This document shows, piece after piece, positions 45,236-57,073 of a DNA stretch of 64,000 nt (the stretch's first letter is position 1; every line of letters begins with the position of its first letter). Below the pieces are notes generated by a model. It ran no database searches, was not told the DNA's origin, and saw only the letters and a program-made list of their open reading frames with translations. The stretch spans positions 1-64,000 of the forward strand of contig NZ_CDBJ01000042.1 in the NCBI RefSeq assembly GCF_000820045.1, read 5' to 3'. The translations under genes were made by a program, and so were the position numbers. The stretch is from Aeromonas rivuli (GTDB lineage Bacteria > Pseudomonadota > Gammaproteobacteria > Enterobacterales > Aeromonadaceae).

Positions 45236-46738
45236 ATGAATAAAGAAATTTTGCTGGTCGTTGACGCCGTGTCACACGAGAAAGCCGTGCCCCGCGAGAA
45301 GATCTTCGAGGCGCTGGAAACTGCGCTGGCGACGGCGACCAAGAAGAAATATGAAGGCGAGATCGAAGTTCGCGTCGAGATCGACCGCAAGACCGGTGAC
45401 TATGATACCTATCGTCGCTGGATTGTGGTCGCCGATCAGGCTTCCATGGAGAACGCCTACGGCGAGATCACCCTGGAAGCGGCTCAGATCGATGACCCCG
45501 AGATCCAGATCGGTGACTATGTTGAAGACCAGATTGACTCTGTCACCTTCGACCGTATCACCACCCAGACCGCCAAGCAGGTTATCGTGCAGAAAGTGCG
45601 CGAAGCCGAGCGTTCCCAGGTCGTGGATCAGTTCAAGGACAAAGAAGGCACCATCATCAGTGGTGTGGTCAAGAAGAGCAACCGTGACAACGTGATCCTG
45701 GATCTGGGCAGCAATGCCGAGGCCGTGATCTTCCGTGACGACATGCTGCCGCGCGAGACCTTCCGTCCCGGCGACCGTATTCGTGGTCTGCTCTATGCGG
45801 TACGTCCTGAGGCGCGTGGCTCCCAGCTGTTCGTCAGCCGTTCCAGCCCCGAGTTCATCAAAGAGTTGTTCCGCATCGAAGTACCGGAAATCGGTGAAGA
45901 GATGATCGAAATCATGGGCGCCGCCCGTGACCCGGGTTCCCGCGCCAAGATCGCGGTCAAGACCAACGATCGTCGTATCGATCCTATCGGTGCCTGTATC
46001 GGCATGCGTGGCGCTCGTGTGCAGGCGGTTTCCGCCGAGCTGAGCGGCGAGCGCGCTGACATCGTCTTGTACGATGACAACCCGGCTCAATACGTGATCA
46101 ATGCCATGGCACCGGCGGATGTGGCCTCCATCATCGTTGATGAAGACAACCACACCATGGATATCGCCGTGGAAGCTGCCAACCTGGCCCAGGCCATCGG
46201 CCGTAACGGTCAGAACGTGCGTCTGGCGTCCCAGCTGACCGGTTGGGAGCTGAACGTCATGACCGTCGAGGACATGCGTGCCAAGCACCAGGCCGAGAAC
46301 GACCGCATCCTGACCCTGTTCACCAGCACCCTGGACATCGACGATGATTTCGCCGGTCTGCTGATGGAAGAGGGCTTCTCGACGCTGGAAGAGATTGCCT
46401 TCGTACCGGTCAACGAGTTGCTGGCTATCGACGGTCTGGATGAAGACATGGTCGAAGAGCTGCGTACCCGTGCCAAGGATGCTCTGACCACTCAGGCCCT
46501 GGCCAAAGAAGAATCGTTCGAAGGTGTTGAGCCTTCCGAAGAACTGCTCGGTCTCAAAGGCCTTGACCGCGAAATGGCTTATGCATTGGCCGCCCGTGGT
46601 ATTGGCAATCTGGAAGATCTGGCAGAGCAAGGCATCGATGACCTTGCTGATATTGAAGAACTGACCGCGGAGAAGGCGGGGGAGCTGATTATGGCTGCTC
46701 GCAACATCTGCTGGTTCGGAGAAGAGCAGTCTAGTTAA
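45236..46738 (+). CDS. nusA: Transcription termination/antitermination factor NusA
   Basis: 500 residues. The RNA-polymerase-binding N-terminal domain (1-130) is followed by an S1 domain (about 135-200), two KH domains (about 200-340; [23 protein letters not shown]) and two C-terminal acidic repeats. NusA controls pausing and termination and joins the rRNA antitermination complex. infB follows after 20 bases. Confidence 0.97.
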   Translation: MNKEILLVVDAVSHEKAVPREKIFEALETALATATKKKYEGEIEVRVEIDRKTGDYDTYRRWIVVADQASMENAYGEITLEAAQIDDPEIQIGDYVEDQIDSVTFDRITTQTAKQVIVQKVREAERSQVVDQFKDKEGTIISGVVKKSNRDNVILDLGSNAEAVIFRDDMLPRETFRPGDRIRGLLYAVRPEARGSQLFVSRSSPEFIKELFRIEVPEIGEEMIEIMGAARDPGSRAKIAVKTNDRRIDPIGACIGMRGARVQAVSAELSGERADIVLYDDNPAQYVINAMAPADVASIIVDEDNHTMDIAVEAANLAQAIGRNGQNVRLASQLTGWELNVMTVEDMRAKHQAENDRILTLFTSTLDIDDDFAGLLMEEGFSTLEEIAFVPVNELLAIDGLDEDMVEELRTRAKDALTTQALAKEESFEGVEPSEELLGLKGLDREMAYALAARGIGNLEDLAEQGIDDLADIEELTAEKAGELIMAARNICWFGEEQSS

Positions 46739-46758
46739 GATCAAACGGAGGATAATGA

Positions 46759-49455
46759 ATGGCAGAAGTATCAGTCAAACAACTTGCCACTGACATCGAC
46801 ACACCGGTTGATCGTCTTCTCCAGCAGTTTGTCGACGCCGGTATCAGCAAGAGCAAGGCCGACGATCTGGTCAGCGAGTCTGAGAAGCAGACTCTGTTGG
46901 CCCATCTGAAGAAACAGCATGGCGGTGATGAGACGCTCGCACCTGCCCGCATGACCTTGCAGCGCAAGACCAAGAGCACCCTGAATGTTCAAGGTACTGG
47001 CGGCAAGAATAAAGAAGTGCAGGTAGAAGTGCGTAAGTCTCGCACCTATGTAAGACGTTCGGCGCTCGAAGATGAGCAGCGCCAGACGGAAGCCGAGGAA
47101 ACAGCGCGTTTGGAAGCAGAAGAAAAAGTCCGTCACGAAGCCGAAGAAAAGGCTCGCCGTGAGGCTGAAGAGAAGGCTCGCCTGGCGGCTGAGCAAACTC
47201 GTCGTGAAGCTGAGGAAAAGGCGCGCACCGAGGCACAATCAAAGGCCAAGCAGGCTCAACAGCCCGCTAAAGCAGCCGGTAGCACAGCTCAGCAAGAGGC
47301 AGAAAAGATGGCCAAGCGCGAAGCAGAAGAACTGAAGCGCCAACAGGAACAAGCAGCCTTGACCAAGGCTGAAGAACTCGCCGCGAAGAAAGCCGAAGAG
47401 GCTCGCATCATGGCGGAACAGAACGGCCCCCGCTGGGCCGAGGAAGAAGCCGCTCGCGCCAAAGAGAGCAGCGACTACCACCTGACCACCAACAAGCATG
47501 CGCAAGCAGCCGAAGACGAACTGGATCGCAAAGAAGAGACCAGCCGTCGTACCGCCGCCGCAGCCAAGAGTGCGCCCAAGAAACCGGGTCGCCGCGAAGA
47601 TGATCGCAACTCCCGTGACCCGCGTGCTCGCAAGGGCAAGCGCGGCAAGATGGCCATGCCCAACGCCATGAAGCACGGCTTCAACAAGCCGGCTGCCGTG
47701 GTCAACCGTGACGTCGTCATCGGCGAGACCATCACAGTGGCCGAGCTGGCCAACAAGATGGCCGTCAAGGGTGTCGAAGTCATCAAGGCAATGATGAAGA
47801 TGGGCGCCATGGCCACCATCAACCAGGTCATCGACCAGGAAACCGCTCAGCTGGTTGCCGAGGAGATGGGCCACAAGGTTGTGCTGCGCCGTGAGAACGA
47901 ACTGGAAGAGGCGGTACTGTCCGATCGTGACGAGACCTCCGAAGCCAAGCCGCGCGCTCCCGTGGTCACCATCATGGGTCACGTTGACCATGGCAAGACC
48001 TCGTTGCTGGATTACATCCGTAAAGCCAAGGTTGCCGCAGGGGAAGCCGGTGGCATTACCCAGCACATCGGTGCCTACCACGTCGAAACCGACAGTGGCA
48101 TGATCACCTTCCTGGATACCCCGGGTCACGCGGCCTTTACCTCCATGCGTGCTCGTGGTGCTCAGGCGACCGATATCGTTGTCCTGGTCGTGGCGGCCGA
48201 TGACGGCGTCATGCCGCAGACCATCGAAGCCATCCAGCACGCCAAGGCGGCCGGTGTCCCCATCGTGGTTGCGGTCAACAAGATCGACAAACCAGAAGCG
48301 GATCCGGATCGCGTCAAGACCGAGCTGTCCCGCTACAACGTCATGTCCGAAGATTGGGGTGGTGACAGCCAGTTCGTGCACGTCTCCGCCAAGTCTGGCG
48401 AAGGCATCGACGATCTGCTGGAAGCCATCCTGGTTCAGTCCGAAGTACTGGAGCTGAAAGCGGTGGTCGATGGCATGGCCAACGGCGTCGTGATCGAGTC
48501 CTTCCTGGACAAGGGTCGCGGTCCTGTTGCGACCGTACTGGTACAAGAAGGTACTCTGCGCCAGGGCGATATCGTGCTCTGTGGTCTGGAATACGGCCGT
48601 GTTCGTGCCATGCGTGACGAACTGGGTCGTGAGATCAAGGAAGCGGGTCCTTCCCTGCCAGTCGAAATCCTGGGTCTGTCCGGGGTCCCCTCTGCCGGTG
48701 ACGAAGCCACCGTTGTACGTGACGAGAAGAAAGCCCGTGAAGTGGCGCTCTATCGTCAGGGCAAGTTCCGCGAAGTCAAGCTGGCTCGCCAGCAGAAGGC
48801 CAAGCTGGAGAATATGTTCGCCAACATGACCGAGGGCGAAGTGTCCGAAGTGAACGTGGTGATCAAGGCCGACGTACAGGGTTCAGTGCAAGCCATCTGT
48901 GATGCGCTGGTCAAACTGTCCACCGAAGAGGTCAAGGTCAAGATTGTTGGCTCCGGCGTCGGTGGCATCACCGAGACCGATGCCACCCTGGCTGCCGCTT
49001 CCAGCGGTATCCTGGTCGGCTTCAACGTCCGTGCCGACGCTTCCGCTCGCAAGGTTATCGAAGCCGAGAACCTGGATCTGCGTTACTACTCCGTCATCTA
49101 TGACCTGATCGACGAAGTGAAGCAGGCCATGAGCGGCATGCTGGCTCCTGAATATCGTCAGGAGATCATCGGTCTGGCTCAGGTGCGTAGCGTCTTCAAG
49201 TCACCGAAGTTCGGCGCCGTTGCCGGCTGTATGGTCACCGAAGGTGTGGTCAAGCGCTCCAACCGTATCCGTGTACTGCGTGAGAACGTGGTCATCTATG
49301 AAGGCGAGCTGGAATCCCTGCGCCGCTTCAAGGATGACGTCAACGAAGTCCGCAACGGTTACGAGTGTGGTATCGCGGTCAAGAACTACAATGACGTACG
49401 CGAAGGCGACCAGATCGAAGTTTACGAGACTGTTGAAATTCAACGGACTCTGTAA
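46759..49455 (+). CDS. infB: Translation initiation factor IF-2
   Basis: 898 residues. The N-terminal IF2 domain (1-60) is followed by a long charged Ala/Glu/Arg-rich coiled region (about 95-260) and a second IF2_N motif (about 315-365). The GTPase has G1 GHVDHGKT at 407-414, with LDTPGHAAF and [10 protein letters not shown] further on, and the C-terminal domains bind fMet-tRNA. The start has GGAGG at the expected distance. The highly repetitive charged region is normal for the family. Confidence 0.98.
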   Translation: MAEVSVKQLATDIDTPVDRLLQQFVDAGISKSKADDLVSESEKQTLLAHLKKQHGGDETLAPARMTLQRKTKSTLNVQGTGGKNKEVQVEVRKSRTYVRRSALEDEQRQTEAEETARLEAEEKVRHEAEEKARREAEEKARLAAEQTRREAEEKARTEAQSKAKQAQQPAKAAGSTAQQEAEKMAKREAEELKRQQEQAALTKAEELAAKKAEEARIMAEQNGPRWAEEEAARAKESSDYHLTTNKHAQAAEDELDRKEETSRRTAAAAKSAPKKPGRREDDRNSRDPRARKGKRGKMAMPNAMKHGFNKPAAVVNRDVVIGETITVAELANKMAVKGVEVIKAMMKMGAMATINQVIDQETAQLVAEEMGHKVVLRRENELEEAVLSDRDETSEAKPRAPVVTIMGHVDHGKTSLLDYIRKAKVAAGEAGGITQHIGAYHVETDSGMITFLDTPGHAAFTSMRARGAQATDIVVLVVAADDGVMPQTIEAIQHAKAAGVPIVVAVNKIDKPEADPDRVKTELSRYNVMSEDWGGDSQFVHVSAKSGEGIDDLLEAILVQSEVLELKAVVDGMANGVVIESFLDKGRGPVATVLVQEGTLRQGDIVLCGLEYGRVRAMRDELGREIKEAGPSLPVEILGLSGVPSAGDEATVVRDEKKAREVALYRQGKFREVKLARQQKAKLENMFANMTEGEVSEVNVVIKADVQGSVQAICDALVKLSTEEVKVKIVGSGVGGITETDATLAAASSGILVGFNVRADASARKVIEAENLDLRYYSVIYDLIDEVKQAMSGMLAPEYRQEIIGLAQVRSVFKSPKFGAVAGCMVTEGVVKRSNRIRVLRENVVIYEGELESLRRFKDDVNEVRNGYECGIAVKNYNDVREGDQIEVYETVEIQRTL

Positions 49456-49475
49456 GCCGAGAGCACGACAAAATA

Positions 49476-49498
49476 GGGGGCTGCGGCCCCCTTTTATC
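49476..49498 (+). terminator. Terminator-like hairpin between infB and rbfA
   Basis: GGGGGC-TGCG-GCCCCC followed by TTTTATC, with rbfA starting 14 bases later. It probably acts as a partial terminator. Confidence 0.75.
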
Positions 49499-49511
49499 GC
49501 AGGATAGAAAT

Positions 49512-49946
49512 ATGGGCAGAGAATTCAGCCGGACCAACAGGGTCGGCCAGCAGATCCAGCGCGAAATCGCGCTCATTCTGCAGCGTGAGGTGAAAGACCC
49601 ACGTATCGGCATGGTAACCGTCTCGGACGTGGAAGTGTCCAAGGACCTTAACTACGCCAAGGTGTATGTCACCTTCTTGCAGCTGGAGAATGACGGCGAG
49701 CGTATCAAGGAAGGGCTCAAGGGCCTGACCGAGGCGGCCGGTTACATCCGCAGCCTGCTCGGCAGTGCCATGCGTCTGCGCGTGGTACCCGAGCTGCGTT
49801 TCTACTACGACCAGACTCTGGTCGAAGGGATGCGCATCTCCAACCTGGTGTCCAATACCGTGCGTGACGACAAGCGTCGCATGGCCGAAGCCGGCCGTGA
49901 AGACGAAACGCCCGCCGCCGATGACAGCACAGAGGATAAAGCCTGA
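49512..49946 (+). CDS. rbfA: 30S ribosome-binding factor RbfA
   Basis: 144 residues with a KH-like fold. The start [22 protein letters not shown] is family-typical, as is [20 protein letters not shown]. It is needed for 16S rRNA 5' processing and cold adaptation. The C-terminal 20 or so residues are acidic and disordered. truB starts 1 base after its stop. Confidence 0.96.
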   Translation: MGREFSRTNRVGQQIQREIALILQREVKDPRIGMVTVSDVEVSKDLNYAKVYVTFLQLENDGERIKEGLKGLTEAAGYIRSLLGSAMRLRVVPELRFYYDQTLVEGMRISNLVSNTVRDDKRRMAEAGREDETPAADDSTEDKA

Positions 49947-49947
49947 G

Positions 49948-50898
49948 ATGTCTCGTAAACGTCGTTTCAAGGGCCGTGACGTACACGGCATCCTGCTGCT
50001 GGACAAGCCGACCGGGCTGACGTCCAACGATGTGTTGCAGAAGGTCAAGCGCATCTACAACGCCGCCAAGGCTGGCCATACCGGTGCCCTGGATCCCCTG
50101 GCGACTGGCATGTTGCCGATTTGCCTCGGCGAGGCCACCAAGTTCTCCCAGTATCTGCTGGAAGCGGACAAGCGTTATGAAGTGACCGCCAAGCTTGGCG
50201 AGCGCACCAATACCAGCGACTCCGACGGCGAAGTGGTCACCACCCGTGCCGTGAACGTGGCCATGGGAACCCTGATAGAGTCGCTGGATCAATTCCGCGG
50301 CCCCATCATGCAGGTGCCATCCATGTTCTCGGCCCTCAAGCACAATGGCCGCCCGCTCTATGAATATGCCCGTGAAGGCATCGTCATCGAGCGGGAAGCG
50401 CGCCCCATCACCATCTTCGAACTCAAGCTGCTCAGCTTTGAGGGCGATGAAGTGAAGCTTGAGGTGCATTGCAGCAAGGGCACCTACATTCGTACCCTGG
50501 TCGATGATCTGGGTGAGGTGCTGGGCTGTGGCGCGCACGTCACCGCGTTGCGTCGCACGCAAGTGGCGCAGTATCCCTATGATCGGATGCTGACCCTGGA
50601 GCAGCTCGAGTGCATCTTCGAGCAGACCAAGGCCGAGAGCGTGCCACCCCGCGAGCAGCTCGATCCCTTGCTGCTGCCGATGGATACCGCGGTCGCAGCC
50701 CTGCCCGAGGTGAACATGCTGACGACCGTCGCCGCCTACGTGAACCAGGGTCAGGCGGTGCAGGTGGCGGGTAGCCCGCAAAGTGGTCAGGTCCGCATGA
50801 CGGTCGGCCCGGAGCGCGAGTTTATCGGGGTAGGCGAGATCGACGACGAAGGGCGAGTCGCTCCCAAGCGTCTGGTGCGCTATCACGACGAAGATTAA
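49948..50898 (+). CDS. truB: tRNA pseudouridine-55 synthase
   Basis: 316 residues. It isomerises U55 in the T loop of tRNAs. The catalytic Asp49 is in [21 protein letters not shown], and the family segment [16 protein letters not shown] precedes it. A PUA-like C-terminal domain starts near residue 250. The start at ATG 49948 (MSRKRRFKG) agrees with the family; the longer open frame upstream overlaps rbfA. Confidence 0.96.
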   Translation: MSRKRRFKGRDVHGILLLDKPTGLTSNDVLQKVKRIYNAAKAGHTGALDPLATGMLPICLGEATKFSQYLLEADKRYEVTAKLGERTNTSDSDGEVVTTRAVNVAMGTLIESLDQFRGPIMQVPSMFSALKHNGRPLYEYAREGIVIEREARPITIFELKLLSFEGDEVKLEVHCSKGTYIRTLVDDLGEVLGCGAHVTALRRTQVAQYPYDRMLTLEQLECIFEQTKAESVPPREQLDPLLLPMDTAVAALPEVNMLTTVAAYVNQGQAVQVAGSPQSGQVRMTVGPEREFIGVGEIDDEGRVAPKRLVRYHDED

Positions 50899-50928
50899 TG
50901 GCGGATAAGGTGGGGGCCGAGTTAACCA

Positions 50929-50957
50929 TTGCGTTAGCCGGTCGCTGCGATTATGAT
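50929..50957 (+). promoter_or_regulatory. Sigma-70 promoter of rpsO
   Basis: TTGCGT, a 17-base spacer and TATGAT, 70 bases before the rpsO ATG. Confidence 0.7.
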
Positions 50958-51026
50958 ACCGCCCTCATTTCACGGCTGAATTAGAGATTGGCTGTGATTC
51001 TTTAAACACTCTATCGGAGTAACATT

Positions 51027-51296
51027 ATGTCTCTAAATGCTGAGATCAAAGCTTCCATCGTTGCTGACAACGCTCGTTGCGCCAACGACACTGGCTCTCC
51101 TGAAGTTCAGGTTGCCCTGCTGACTGCCCAGATCAACCATCTGCAAGGTCACTTCAAACAGCACTCCAAAGACCACCACGGTCGTCGCGGTCTGCTGCGC
51201 ATGGTTTCCCAGCGTCGTAAGCTGCTGGACTACCTGAAGCGTAAGGACGTTCAGCGTTATGCTGCTCTGATCGCCAAGCTGGGTCTGCGTCGTTAA
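51027..51296 (+). CDS. rpsO: 30S ribosomal protein S15
   Basis: 89 residues, the standard length. It binds the central domain of 16S rRNA early in assembly. Motifs are [23 protein letters not shown] and [23 protein letters not shown]. Codon use is that of a highly expressed gene. In E. coli S15 represses its own translation through a pseudoknot at the start; the same is plausible but was not modelled. Confidence 0.98.
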   Translation: MSLNAEIKASIVADNARCANDTGSPEVQVALLTAQINHLQGHFKQHSKDHHGRRGLLRMVSQRRKLLDYLKRKDVQRYAALIAKLGLRR

Positions 51297-51315
51297 TCGA
51301 CAATCAGATTTTGCG

Positions 51316-51346
51316 AAAAAGGGGAACCGCGAGGTTCCCCTTTTTT
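51316..51346 (+). terminator. Terminator of rpsO
   Basis: AAAGGGGAACC-GCGA-GGTTCCCCTTTTTT is a strong Rho-independent terminator. Confidence 0.93.
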
Positions 51347-51381
51347 ATTGCTTCGCAAGCTGTTGTCTTATCACTCAATTC

Positions 51382-51419
51382 AGGTAAGCGCTTACCTTTT
51401 GGTTAGGATCAAGTATACT
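51382..51419 (+). promoter_or_regulatory. pnp promoter overlapped by a 16-bp perfect palindrome
   Basis: AGGTAAGCGCTTACCT (51382-51397) is a perfect palindrome. A -10-like TATACT (51414-51419) lies 16 bases after a weak -35 TTACCT, which is the right half of the palindrome. A dimeric regulator binding here would block the promoter. Confidence 0.55.
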
Positions 51420-51462
51420 TGCACGCGAATTTAAAGAGCCAAATTGTCAAAAGGAAATTCAC

Positions 51463-53610
51463 GTGAATCCTATTGTAAAGTCATTCCAGTACGGTCAACA
51501 CACCGTCACACTGGAAACCGGTGTGATGGCCCGTCAAGCCACTGCGGCCGTTATGGTCAGCATGGACGATACCTGCGTATTTGTGACCGTTGTTGGTAAG
51601 AAAGAGGCCGACCACGGTCGCGATTTCTTCCCGCTGACCGTCAACTATCAGGAGCGTACCTATGCTGCTGGTCGTATCCCGGGTGGTTTCTTCCGTCGTG
51701 AAGGCCGTCCCAGCGAAGGTGAGACCCTGATCTCCCGCCTGATCGACCGCCCTATCCGCCCGCTGTTCCCGGAAGGCTTCCTCAATGAGGTTCAGGTGGT
51801 TGCCACCGTCATGTCCGTGAACCCGGCCGTGTCCCCTGATATCGTTGCCCTGATCGGTGCCTCCGCCGCCCTGGCCACCTCCGGCATCCCGTTCGGCGGC
51901 CCTATCGGTGCTGCTCGCGTCGGTTACATGAACGGCCAGTATGTGCTGAACCCGACCACCACCGAACTGCCCCTGAGCGATCTGGATCTGGTGGTTGCCG
52001 GTACCGCCAACGCGGTGCTGATGGTGGAATCCGAAGCGGCCATCCTCTCTGAAGAAGTGATGCTGGGCGCGGTCGTTTATGGCCACGAGCAGATGCAAGT
52101 TGCGATCAATGCCATCAACGAATTCGCCGCCGACGTGGCTACCCAGCCATGGGATTGGACCCCGCCTGCCGTCAACGAGCCGCTGAAGGCCAAGATTGCC
52201 GAGCTGGCAACCGCTGAACTGGGTGAAGCCTACCGCATCACCGAGAAGGCCGTGCGCTACGCCGCCATCGGTGCCATCAAGCAGCGTGTGGTCGAGCAGG
52301 TTATCGCCTCCGGCGTGGAAGCCGATGCCAAGAAGATTGGTGAAGCCTTCCACAATCTGGAAAGCCGCATCGTCCGTGGTCGTGTGGTTCGTGGTGAGCC
52401 GCGTATCGATGGTCGCGATCCAGAGATGATCCGTGCCCTGCACGTTGGCACCGGCGTACTGCCGCGCGCTCACGGCTCCGCCCTGTTCACCCGTGGTGAG
52501 ACTCAGGCCATGGTCGTTGCGACCCTGGGTACCGAGCGTGATGCCCAGAACATCGACGAGCTGACCGGCCACCGTGCCGACCGCTTCATGCTGCACTACA
52601 ACTTCCCGCCGTACTGCGTCGGTGAGACCGGCATGATGGGGAGCCCGAAGCGTCGTGAAATCGGTCACGGTCGTCTGGCCAAGCGCGGCGTTGCTGCCGT
52701 GATGCCGAGCGCCGCCGAGTTCCCGTATGTGGTGCGTGTGGTCTCTGAGATCACCGAATCCAACGGTTCCTCCTCCATGGCCTCCGTCTGTGGCTCCTCC
52801 CTGGCGCTGATGGATGCGGGTGTGCCGATCAAGGCCTCCGTTGCCGGTATCGCCATGGGTCTGGTGAAGGAAGAAGAAGGTTTCGTGGTGCTGTCCGACA
52901 TCCTGGGTGACGAAGATCACCTGGGTGACATGGACTTCAAGGTGGCCGGTACCACCCAGGGCATCACTGCGCTGCAGATGGACATCAAGATTGAAGGCAT
53001 CACCAAAGAGATCATGGAGATTGCCCTCAAGCAAGCTCGTGGCGCTCGCCTGCACATCCTGAAGGTCATGGACGAAGCCATCCAGGCTCCGCGCAGCGAG
53101 ATCTCCGATTTCGCACCGCGTATCCACACCATCAAGATCAATCCTGAGAAGATCAAGGATGTGATCGGCAAGGGTGGCTCCGTGATCCGTGCCCTGACCG
53201 AAGAGACCGGCACCAACATCGAGCTGGATGATGACGGTACTGTCCGCATCTCCGCCGTTGCCAACGAAGCCGCCATGGAAGCCATCCGTCGCATCGAGGC
53301 GATCACCGCCGAGATCGAAGTGAACCGCATCTATGAAGGCAAGGTTGTGCGTCTGGCCGATTTCGGTGCCTTCGTCAACATTCTGCCGGGTAAAGACGGT
53401 CTGGTGCATATCTCCCAGATCACCGATGCCCGTGTACAGAACGTGGCCGACCACCTGACCATAGGTGACGTGGTCAAGGTCAAGGTACTGGAAGTGGATC
53501 GTCAAGGCCGCGTGCGTCTCTCCATCAAGGAAGCGAATGCACCGACCGAGGCTGCCGCTCCGGCCGCCGATGTGGCCGTTGCCGCCACCGAAGAGCCAGC
53601 TGCCGAGTAA
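51463..53610 (+). CDS. pnp: Polynucleotide phosphorylase
   Basis: 715 residues. It is the 3'-to-5' phosphorolytic exoribonuclease of the RNA degradosome. Two RNase PH domains (about 10-145 and 310-545), a linking helical domain, then a KH domain ([22 protein letters not shown]) and an S1 domain ([21 protein letters not shown]) are seen. The catalytic segment is [18 protein letters not shown]. The initiation codon is GTG at 51463, with AAGGAA upstream. Confidence 0.98.
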   Translation: MNPIVKSFQYGQHTVTLETGVMARQATAAVMVSMDDTCVFVTVVGKKEADHGRDFFPLTVNYQERTYAAGRIPGGFFRREGRPSEGETLISRLIDRPIRPLFPEGFLNEVQVVATVMSVNPAVSPDIVALIGASAALATSGIPFGGPIGAARVGYMNGQYVLNPTTTELPLSDLDLVVAGTANAVLMVESEAAILSEEVMLGAVVYGHEQMQVAINAINEFAADVATQPWDWTPPAVNEPLKAKIAELATAELGEAYRITEKAVRYAAIGAIKQRVVEQVIASGVEADAKKIGEAFHNLESRIVRGRVVRGEPRIDGRDPEMIRALHVGTGVLPRAHGSALFTRGETQAMVVATLGTERDAQNIDELTGHRADRFMLHYNFPPYCVGETGMMGSPKRREIGHGRLAKRGVAAVMPSAAEFPYVVRVVSEITESNGSSSMASVCGSSLALMDAGVPIKASVAGIAMGLVKEEEGFVVLSDILGDEDHLGDMDFKVAGTTQGITALQMDIKIEGITKEIMEIALKQARGARLHILKVMDEAIQAPRSEISDFAPRIHTIKINPEKIKDVIGKGGSVIRALTEETGTNIELDDDGTVRISAVANEAAMEAIRRIEAITAEIEVNRIYEGKVVRLADFGAFVNILPGKDGLVHISQITDARVQNVADHLTIGDVVKVKVLEVDRQGRVRLSIKEANAPTEAAAPAADVAVAATEEPAAE

Positions 53611-53625
53611 GGCATCTGTGCTGTG

Positions 53626-53654
53626 AAAAAGCCGACCTCAGGGTCGGCTTTTTT
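53626..53654 (+). terminator. Terminator of pnp
   Basis: AAAAGCCGACC/GGTCGGCTTTTTT is a strong stem with T6. Confidence 0.93.
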
Positions 53655-53750
53655 GTGTCTGGATGTTATCTGTGCCAATTTCATTGTTTCTTTTGAAGCC
53701 CATTGTTATAACGGACGACCCGCTCTCAAGCTGTCATAAGGAGTTGCAGT

Positions 53751-54971
53751 ATGTCGTGGGCCTATCTCAGGCAATTTCCCCCGCTGGTCTGGATCGTGAT
53801 CCTGGGCACCTTCATGGTGCGAACCAGCTTCTTCATGGTCTGGCCCTTCCTCTCCATCCTGCTCTATCGCGATTATGCGCTCTCGGCGACCCTGATCGGC
53901 CTCATCCTGGGGGCCACGGCGGCCCTCTCGACCCTGGTGAGCTTCTATGGTGGCTGGCTGTCGGACAAGTGGGGGCGGCGCAACATACTGCTGTTCGGCT
54001 GCCTGGTCTCTGCGCTCAGCTTCGGCCTGCTTGGCCTCTCCCACCAAGTCGCCTGGCTGGCACTCGGGGTGATTGGCAGCGGCCTCTCCTACGGACTCAT
54101 CGACTCACCGGGCAAGGCGCTGATGGCCGACAGCCTGGCCGAACCCAAGGCCCGCGAACTGGCGCTGCACCTGCGCTATTTTCTGCTCAATCTGGGGGCG
54201 GCCATTGGTCCCCTGATTGGGGTCACCTATGGCCTGAGTGCGCGCCAGGAGACCTTCCTGCTGCTTGGCATCAGCTATCTGCTGCTCGGCGTCACCTTCT
54301 TCATCGGTTTTAGGTTGGCCCGTTGCCGGGCTGGCAGCACGGCCGGTCCCGGCATGCGCGCCGTGCTGAGGGTGCTGGCCCGGGATCGTGGCTTCTTGCT
54401 GCTGACCCTGGCCAACGTGTTGCTGATGCTGGTCTACGCCCAGTTCGAGTCGCCGCTTATCCAATATTTGACCCGGGCGGGTACACCGGAGGTGGAGCGG
54501 CTCATCGGCCTGCTGGTGACCGCCAATGCGCTGACCATAGTGATACTGCAGTTCCCGCTGCTGCACCTGACCGCAAGTTGGCGGATCAAGCACAGGTTGC
54601 AGCTCGGGGTCGCCCTCTTTCTCGGTGCCCAGCTGCTGTTTGCCTTGGGCGATACCGCCATCTGGTGGCACTGGTTGGTGGCTGTGGTGCTGCTGAGCGT
54701 GGGGGAGTGCATCCTGTTCCCGCTGCTCAATGTCTTGATCGATCAGATGGCACCGGCACACCTCAAAGGCAGTTACTTCGGCGCGGCCTCCATGTCTGGC
54801 ATGGGGGTCGCCATTGGTGCCCTGCTCGGGGGCTGGATGATCGCAAACTGGGGCGGTGGCTGGCTCTACGGGCTGATGGCCCTGCTCTGCCTCGCTATCC
54901 TGGCGCTCTATGAGTGGGGCACTCGCATGCCGCGCCCGACCGAGCTGCAGTCGGTGCCCGCCCGCGAATAG
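53751..54971 (+). CDS. Major facilitator superfamily transporter
   Basis: 406 residues with about twelve membrane helices. The loop between helices 2 and 3 carries the MFS motif-A-like GGWLSDKWGRRNILLFG, and GVIGSGLSYGLIDSPGKALMAD resembles multidrug efflux members of the MdtH/DHA1 group. A drug or metabolite exporter is likely, but the substrate is unknown. It is monocistronic, flanked by the pnp terminator and a shared terminator downstream. Confidence 0.85.
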   Translation: MSWAYLRQFPPLVWIVILGTFMVRTSFFMVWPFLSILLYRDYALSATLIGLILGATAALSTLVSFYGGWLSDKWGRRNILLFGCLVSALSFGLLGLSHQVAWLALGVIGSGLSYGLIDSPGKALMADSLAEPKARELALHLRYFLLNLGAAIGPLIGVTYGLSARQETFLLLGISYLLLGVTFFIGFRLARCRAGSTAGPGMRAVLRVLARDRGFLLLTLANVLLMLVYAQFESPLIQYLTRAGTPEVERLIGLLVTANALTIVILQFPLLHLTASWRIKHRLQLGVALFLGAQLLFALGDTAIWWHWLVAVVLLSVGECILFPLLNVLIDQMAPAHLKGSYFGAASMSGMGVAIGALLGGWMIANWGGGWLYGLMALLCLAILALYEWGTRMPRPTELQSVPARE

Positions 54972-54996
54972 CTGAGGCCCCATCAGACCGCATGAA

Positions 54997-55025
54997 AAAG
55001 GCCGGGATCCCAGATCCCGGCCTTT
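54997..55025. terminator. Bidirectional terminator between the MFS and chemoreceptor genes
   Basis: The 13-bp perfect stem AAAGGCCGGGATC/GATCCCGGCCTTT lies between convergent genes. Confidence 0.88.
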
Positions 55026-55040
55026 ACTCATCTGGATGCT

Positions 55041-56687
55041 TTACAGGGTGAAGCGGAGGGTGAGCTGCTGCAGGTGGCTGGTCAGCTGACTCAGCTCGGT
55101 GCAGGCCTGAGCGGTGTGTTGTGCCCCCTTGGCATTCTCATCCGAGACATTGTGAATGTTCACTATGTTGTGGTTGAGCTCGGCGGTGACCGAATTCTGT
55201 TGCTCGGTAGCGCTGGCAATCTGAGTGTTCATGTCGGTGATCCGGGTGACCGCTTCATGGATCCTGGCAATGCTCTGGCCCGCATCCTGCGCCAGTTCGA
55301 CGCTGGTCTGCATCTGGGCATGGCTGCTGTGCATGGCCTGGCCCGCCAGCGCTGCACGGCTCTGCAGGCTCTCTATCATCTTATGGATCTCGGCGGTGGA
55401 GTCCTGGGTGCGTCTGGCCAGGGTACGAACCTCATCGGCGACCACGGCAAAGCCTCGGCCCTGTTCGCCGGCACGGGCGGCTTCAATGGCGGCATTGAGT
55501 GCCAGCAGGTTGGTCTGATCGGCGATGCTGCGGATCACATCCAGTACCAGGCCGATATTGGCGCTCTCCTGCTCGAGTTGTTGCACTACCTGACCTGCCT
55601 CACCCATCTTGCCCGCGACCTGCTCGATACTGCCGATGGCGCTCTGTACCACCGCCTGGCCTGCCATGGAAGCCTGGGAGGCATGCTGGGCGGCGTTGGC
55701 GGCATCAGTGGTGTTGCGGGACACCTCGAACACAGTGCTCTGCATCTCGTTCATGGCAGTTGCCACCTGGGTTATCTCGCCTTGTTGCTGGCGTATCCCC
55801 AGGGCGGACTGTTCGGAGATGGCGCTTACTTCGCCTACCGAGGTGCTGAGCTGGCTGACCGAGGTGGCGATCTCGTTGACCAGATCGCTGAGCCCCTCCT
55901 TCATCTGGCGCACCGACAGGGCCAGCTCGCCGATTTCATCCCGATTGAGCTTGCCTGCATCGATGTAATCGCACAGCTCGCCTCGGCCCAGATAACCGCC
56001 GGCAACCAGTTTGGCCTGCTTGGCCAACAGCACGATGGGATCGCGGATCTGGCGGGTCAGCAGGGTGGCGAAGACGATGACCAGTAGGATGGCGAGGAGC
56101 AGGGTGAGGAGGAGGACGGTGCGGGCACTCTCGTAGGTGCTCTGGGACTCATCACGGCCGAGCTTGGCATAGTAGCGGTTCTGGGCAATCAACCCTTCGA
56201 CCGCATCATGGAGTGCGACATAGGTCGGGGCGCCTGCCAGGAACTGCTCCGTACCCGCGGCATGTTCCCCCCGGGCCAGTTGTGCCATGACGGCATCGTG
56301 CAATGCCAGATAGCGCTGCCAGTTGGCGCTGACTGCCTGATAGCGGCGTGTCTCTTCGGCATCGAACAGCGTCTTGCCATACTGGTCAAGCAGTCCCGTG
56401 ATCTTGCTTATTTCGCTGCGCATCTGGTTGCCGTACTCCGCCTGACGGGCTGGGTTCTCATCGACCAGCAGGTAGCTCAGTTCGAAGCGCCGCAAGTTGG
56501 CGACCGTCTGCCCCATGTCATTGACGCGATTGATGCTGGGAATGATGGCATCGGTCAGCTCGAGTGAGCGACTGTTGATGCGGTCAAATTGCAACAGAGA
56601 GAAGCCGCCGATGGCGACCATCATCAGGCCGAAGGTCGCGAAGGCGACGCTCAGCTTCTTACCAATATTCATGTTCATCAATGACAT
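55041..56687 (-). CDS. Methyl-accepting chemotaxis protein
   Basis: 548 residues. TM1 is about 11-30. A periplasmic four-helix-bundle sensor domain (about 31-190) follows, then TM2 at about 191-213, HAMP (to about 268) and the cytoplasmic signalling domain. The signalling tip reads [32 protein letters not shown], diagnostic of MCPs. The ligand cannot be predicted. No C-terminal CheR-binding pentapeptide is present (it ends LTLRFTL). The 385-bp upstream region must contain its promoter; a GTTCCGGAAC palindrome lies just upstream of its start. Confidence 0.93.
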   Translation of the reverse strand: MSLMNMNIGKKLSVAFATFGLMMVAIGGFSLLQFDRINSRSLELTDAIIPSINRVNDMGQTVANLRRFELSYLLVDENPARQAEYGNQMRSEISKITGLLDQYGKTLFDAEETRRYQAVSANWQRYLALHDAVMAQLARGEHAAGTEQFLAGAPTYVALHDAVEGLIAQNRYYAKLGRDESQSTYESARTVLLLTLLLAILLVIVFATLLTRQIRDPIVLLAKQAKLVAGGYLGRGELCDYIDAGKLNRDEIGELALSVRQMKEGLSDLVNEIATSVSQLSTSVGEVSAISEQSALGIRQQQGEITQVATAMNEMQSTVFEVSRNTTDAANAAQHASQASMAGQAVVQSAIGSIEQVAGKMGEAGQVVQQLEQESANIGLVLDVIRSIADQTNLLALNAAIEAARAGEQGRGFAVVADEVRTLARRTQDSTAEIHKMIESLQSRAALAGQAMHSSHAQMQTSVELAQDAGQSIARIHEAVTRITDMNTQIASATEQQNSVTAELNHNIVNIHNVSDENAKGAQHTAQACTELSQLTSHLQQLTLRFTL

Positions 56688-57073
56688 CGCTGTTCCGGAA
56701 CGGTAGGCAGAAAGACTCGACCCAGGGTCGAGGGAGTAAGGTTTCGCTTATTCATCCCGAAATAGCCAAACGGCCGCCTGAGGCGACCGGTTCATTTTTA
56801 TTGTCAGTGCAGGGCCAGGCTTGTGTAACGGATGCCATTGGCCAAAAAAATCGTCCTGTTGGGCAGGGGAACAGGGGGTTCCATAGGCCTCAAAGGGCTG
56901 CAAAGGCTGGGCACTTTATGTACGGGAAGGGGGGAAGTCAAGGCTTGTTGCGCATGAAACCACACAGCGAAATGATTATTGATTAGTCACTATTGGCTTG
57001 TTTTTTGACCACGAAGCATCAAGGGGTCAAGGCAGGCTAGCTCAGGGGTAAGTGATGACTCACCCCTGGCAAT
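56688..57073. other. Intergenic region between the MCP and DsrE-like genes
   Basis: No gene recognised. It contains small hairpins, CTCGACC-CAG-GGTCGAG (about 56717-56733) and CCGCC-TGA-GGCG with a following TTCATTTTTATT (about 56770-56800). Near the end, CAGGGGT...ACCCCTG (about 57042-57067) sits just after the DsrE-like gene on the minus strand and may terminate it. Confidence 0.4.

Noticed and set aside
46759-47600. Low-complexity Ala/Glu/Arg region of infB as a separate repeat element
   Set aside because: A charged, variable N-terminal linker is normal for gammaproteobacterial IF-2 and shows no exact tandem unit.
51481-53505. 674-codon open frame opposite pnp
   Set aside because: Antisense shadow produced by the strong codon bias of pnp. 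Its composition is rich in His/Gly/Asp and no motif is recognisable.
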